Origin: Isoetes taiwanensis
Lineage: Eukaryota; Streptophyta; Lycopodiopsida; Isoetales; Isoetaceae
DNA length: 64,000 bases
NCBI GenBank assembly: GCA_021234155.1
Contig: JAJEKV010000053.1
Coordinates: 4,351,660-4,415,659 of the forward strand
Direction of reading: 5' to 3'
A program made the translations under genes and the position numbers. Position 1 is the first letter of the stretch; each line of letters opens with the position of its first letter. Below are positions 60,263 to 64,000 of the stretch, piece by piece. The notes beneath the pieces are model-generated. The model was not told where the DNA came from, made no database searches, and saw only the letters and a list, made by a program, of their open reading frames with translations.

Positions 60263-62745
60263 CGTAAAAACAAAACTAAATGTCTAAGAGAATTAAGGGT
60301 ACAATAATATCACCACTCAAGAACCACGAAGGCCAAGAAATGAGCAGGCGATGGGGAGCAAGAGACTAGGGCCCATCCAAACGACCAAGACTACTAAAAG
60401 AATACTACGATACCCTGCTAAGCTGCTAACATGAACTATCCTAAGCTTAACAACTCAAAACATTGCTGAGAAGAACCAATCCTAAAGCATCTCACAAAAT
60501 GAAATAAAAGTGCAAGGGAAGGAACATCAAACCAGACAAGATCATGACGCAGGGACTTAGACTCACTAAAAAGAACACTCCATCAACAAGGGGTAGTGAC
60601 TACACGTGTTTAAACCACCAAACCTCCAACGCAATTATAAGGCTCAAGCATAATATATCCACTCACTAAAAAAAAATAAGTATAACCTATTCACTCACTA
60701 GGAAAATAGTGGACCTAAACAAAAGGCTCCATCAAACCAAAACATACAGGGAGTACAAACAAGTGTCCAAACCACAAAACCTCAAACCGCAAGGAACGGA
60801 AACACCAAGCAATTCATGCAACAAAGCTCGACAAAGTAGCACCAACTAAAGATGCCTTTTCAGATCAAGCATGCAACAATCAACTCTAGAGAAAACTAGA
60901 AGAATGATTTAAAAAGGTCGAATGAGAAGCGGACTAAAAATTAAGAACTCGCAAACTAAAAACGAGTCAACACGGGCACGAGAAAGAAAAACTAAACTCC
61001 TACTTCTCCAAGAGATAGATAGATAGATGGGTAGATAGTATTCTTATGCCATGCCAAAGAACTATAAGTAGCCAAAGAACAAAAGTGAAGTGCCATTGCA
61101 AAAATTTCAAGCCCAAAATACTATGAGCAACTAAGGGGATTAGAGATCAAAGGAGTCTCTTAATTGTACTTCTATCCAAAACCAAGTACGCAATAAGTAA
61201 GGGTCATTCGCACCTAATCCAAGGGTCGTCTCCACCTCAAAATAACATGGAGAAAAGTAAAATCTCCAACTCTAATGAAAGATCAAATCAGTGGAAATTG
61301 AAATATGATGTGCGATCTAAACCTAAGGAATGAGGAATTGAATGTTGCAAAAATAGACAATGTAAGTTGAAAACCGTGCAAATTGTACTAAAATACTAGG
61401 GGCTCAATGAAAACCACAAAGGGTGAAAATAAGACCACGAACTTGACGAAGCAAGACTTGAGAAAGAAAAGAGCGGACACTAACAAGGTAGTACATATGT
61501 GTACTCTAACAGAAACATAAGGCAAATAGGACAAGACTTAAAAAGCACAAAGGACCACAAACGACATGCATAAAGGGAAGTGGCTTAACATTTGAGACCC
61601 AAGGAAACATGAACTATCGAGATACGTGAGTGCACTAGCTAAAAATGCCATGTGAAGCACTTCAACCCAATGCAAGTTATATAGAAACTTCAAATACTTT
61701 AACTCCATGTAAGATGGACAGAAAATTTAAAATTAGGATAACCAACTCAATGCAAAATTGAGAGAACCCAAACTAGGGAAGGACAACTAGAAGAACAATA
61801 AGGACGCCACGCATACCGCACCATGAACCAACTAACAATATGCAAGCAAAATGTGATAAACAACCGTAGGAACGGTAACAAACTAGCCAAATAAAACCTT
61901 GAAATGTCATGCCCAAGAATCGCATAAGGGCAAGAGATGGACTAATGAAACAAGGAACTTGAAAATTTTGGAGGAGCTAACACAAGACCTAGAGACTATT
62001 GAATGTTCAAGATTAAGGAAGGAAATAAGACAAGTCATTATATTCAAACTATACAAACATCTCAACAAGTTTGGTGAATATGCAAGGTATGAAGGATAGT
62101 GGAGCGTGTAAGGGAAGAAATGCACCCTATAAGAAGATATATAAATGACAACTCAAAAATTGCCAAAGTGCTAAAGTCGAGCAATCCTCAATTTTTACAT
62201 AGCAGGGAAATGAATAACAAGACTAACTATGCATAACCAGGAAAATGAATACAAGACTACCTATGCATACATACGAAAAAGGGGGCTAACCACACTATCA
62301 TATAAAATGCAACACCACCATATCTATAAAAAAAAGAATGTTGCTCCAAAGAAAATCAAGGACATTCACCAATACCCACCACCACTAATAAAATCCCGAT
62401 TGAAGTCACCATAAACGGTTCCTATTTGGCTGTTTGAGGACGTGAATTGGGTGAACTAAAATCGCGATGACTCCTTTGTACCACCAAAAGGAGCTCAAGG
62501 GACGGACAAACTACAAGTCATTCCCTTGGTATTCCCTTGAACCAACAAGATGAGCATCCACAACATGCGAACCAAATGCATACTCCAAATCTGGAAGAAT
62601 TGAAAGAGGTGAGAAAATCCAGCACAGCACAACGCAAGACGATTGAAGAAGACGAATTGCGATTCAGACAAGCATATGCCCAAATAAAGATGATCCATGG
62701 AAAAGGAAGGGTACAGATACATCCCTATTTGAATAATCCTCTGCA
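60263..62745. other. Purine-rich stretch without recognised genes
   Basis: The plus strand is A-rich with short open frames only (for example 61899-62099 and 62537-62749), none matching a known protein. Around 61014-61038 AGATAGATAGATAGAT reads as ATCT repeats on minus and resembles a LINE tail, but no LINE coding sequence is found beside it. Confidence 0.4.
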
Positions 62746-63335
62746 CTAACAAGAAGGGCATGTTCTAGACAAATGGGAATGAATCAAATTCCAGATGGGT
62801 GGCATAAACAGAAAAAACTTCCATTTTGTAAAGCATAACCTGCAAATGCAAAGCTCAGATAAATAAAACATAGCAAAAAGATGCCTTAATCATGCACTAG
62901 GTAGTCTACGCATGAAGAACCAACTTAAAATAACAATAGCTCAGGGAATCAAAGGGTCTGTAATTCTAACAAGAAGAGCATGTTCTAGACAAATGGGACT
63001 GAATCAAATTCCACCTGCACAAACAGCAAAACTTCAAAGTTGTAAATCATAACCTGCAAATGCAAAGCTCAGACAAATAAAACATAGCAAAAAGATTTCT
63101 TGATCTTGCACTAGCTAGTCTACGCATGAAGAACCAAATCCAAAATAACAATAGCTCAGGGAATCAAAGGGTCCGTAATTCTAACAAGAAGAGCATGTTA
63201 ACAAATGGAACTGAATCAAATTCCACCTGGGTGGCACAAAGAGTAAAAACTTCACATTCGTAAATCATAACCTGCAAATGTAAAGCTTGGACAAATAAAA
63301 CATAGCAAAAGATTCCTTGATCATGCTGCATTAGC
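62746..63335. repeat. Tandem repeat, 215-220 bp unit, about 2.7 copies
   Basis: Units start at 62746, 62966 and 63181 with CTAACAAGAAG.GCATGTT. They share ATGAATCAAATTCCA-type, CATAACCTGCAAATG, AAATAAAACATAGCAAAA and GTCTACGCATGAAGAACCAA words. The third unit is truncated near 63335. No coding content. Confidence 0.88.
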
Positions 63336-64000
63336 AAAATTTAGTATGAAAGCAAAATGTGCAAGGAACCAACACCAAAGATAAAGGTTTGAATATACGA
63401 GTCAAAATGGCAAACGAACAACCATATCCAAGCCAAGAGTCCTTCCACGATTACGTCTCTTGCCAAGATTACTCCTCTTACTAAACAATAAGAGGTCTTA
63501 AGGTCTCACATTAGATAGACATACCTTCTGCAATAGCTCCAAAGCAGATGTTGTACAGAGAAAGCCTTTTAGGCACAAGCCCTTGAACCAGAAATATTGC
63601 ACCTTCTGCCACACTTCAGAAGAAGAATATGCCTAAATAAAGACAAAGGGAGAGGCACGGGTACCTCCTTATCGGATACATCCTTAACTTACTGCCATAG
63701 AAAGATCTGCCATCCGGCAAGAATTATAAACCGACAAAATCAAACGGAAAACATTCGCCCAAAGAGCTATCACCTCCAAGCTAGCACGGAAAATAAACCA
63801 TTTTAAAATGCCATGTGAAAGGATAAAAGAAAAACTTCCTAAAACCATTAAGTAGACCGTGTAAAAGAACAAGACATGGCCATTCAAATAGAAGTGCTGC
63901 TGCCAGGTAAGTACAAGTCTCTGTCTATGGAAATAAATAGCATAATTCCGTGACTTGAAGAAACTACAAACCGAGAAGTATAGCAACTAGTTTGTGCAAA
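63336..64000. other. Window end, no recognised gene
   Basis: AT-rich sequence with one 100-codon minus frame (63986-63684) lacking recognisable motifs. Nothing else is supported. Confidence 0.4.

Noticed and set aside
61014-61038. GATA-type repeat as a minus-strand LINE tail
   Set aside because: Compatible with a tail, but no LINE coding sequence was found next to it, so it was not called as an element.

Overview
This is a repeat-rich nuclear window from a land plant. The evidence is two multi-exon host genes with GT-AG introns and plant-like proteins (NSF and glyoxalase II), Ty3/gypsy, LINE, CACTA and PIF/Harbinger-type elements, and long AT and CT microsatellites. The lineage cannot be fixed from sequence alone; the repeat style and intron-rich genes would suit a fern, lycophyte or bryophyte as well as a seed plant.

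Layout. 1-8.1 kb: gene-poor DNA with LINE 3' tails, TA and CT microsatellites, and one copy of a mosaic repeat (called R1 here). 8.17-14.08 kb (minus): the NSF ATPase gene in 21 exons. 14.5-16.9 kb: a decayed LINE split by a small inverted-repeat element. 17.2-20.0 kb (minus): a seven-exon glyoxalase II gene with a G-box about 150 bp upstream. 20.6-25.0 kb: a LINE tail, then a second LINE with a recognisable reverse transcriptase, a 1.35 kb polypyrimidine tract and another LINE tail. 27.5-28.7 kb: short tandem repeats, an array of a 12-bp word in both orientations, and a 458-bp inverted-repeat element. 29.9-30.4 kb (minus): a bacterial-style cupin gene. 31.2-33.9 kb: two more R1 copies in inverse orientation. 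34.0-35.1 kb: a third LINE remnant.

35.17-41.3 kb (minus): a CACTA (En/Spm) element with a TNP2/DUF4218 transposase. A PIF/Harbinger-like MITE sits in its 3' part, and a 2.7 kb transposase intron carries a receptor-kinase fragment. 41.3-44.9 kb: a small unidentified two-exon ORF and a second DDE-type transposase gene. 44.93-52.9 kb (minus): a Ty3/gypsy element with a clear 3' LTR, its reverse transcriptase split by a poly(A)-tailed LINE fragment. 53.6-59.45 kb (plus): a second, decayed Ty3/gypsy element. 59.45-64 kb: purine-rich DNA without recognisable genes, ending in a 215-220 bp tandem repeat.

The host genes have unrelated housekeeping roles: NSF in SNARE recycling, glyoxalase II in methylglyoxal detoxification. 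Everything else is mainly nested mobile DNA. Both host genes keep well-conserved exons and mostly canonical splice sites but contain many 1-2 base indels, several in homopolymer runs. This suggests uncorrected assembly errors, with recent pseudogenisation as the alternative. The same caution applies to the broken transposon ORFs.
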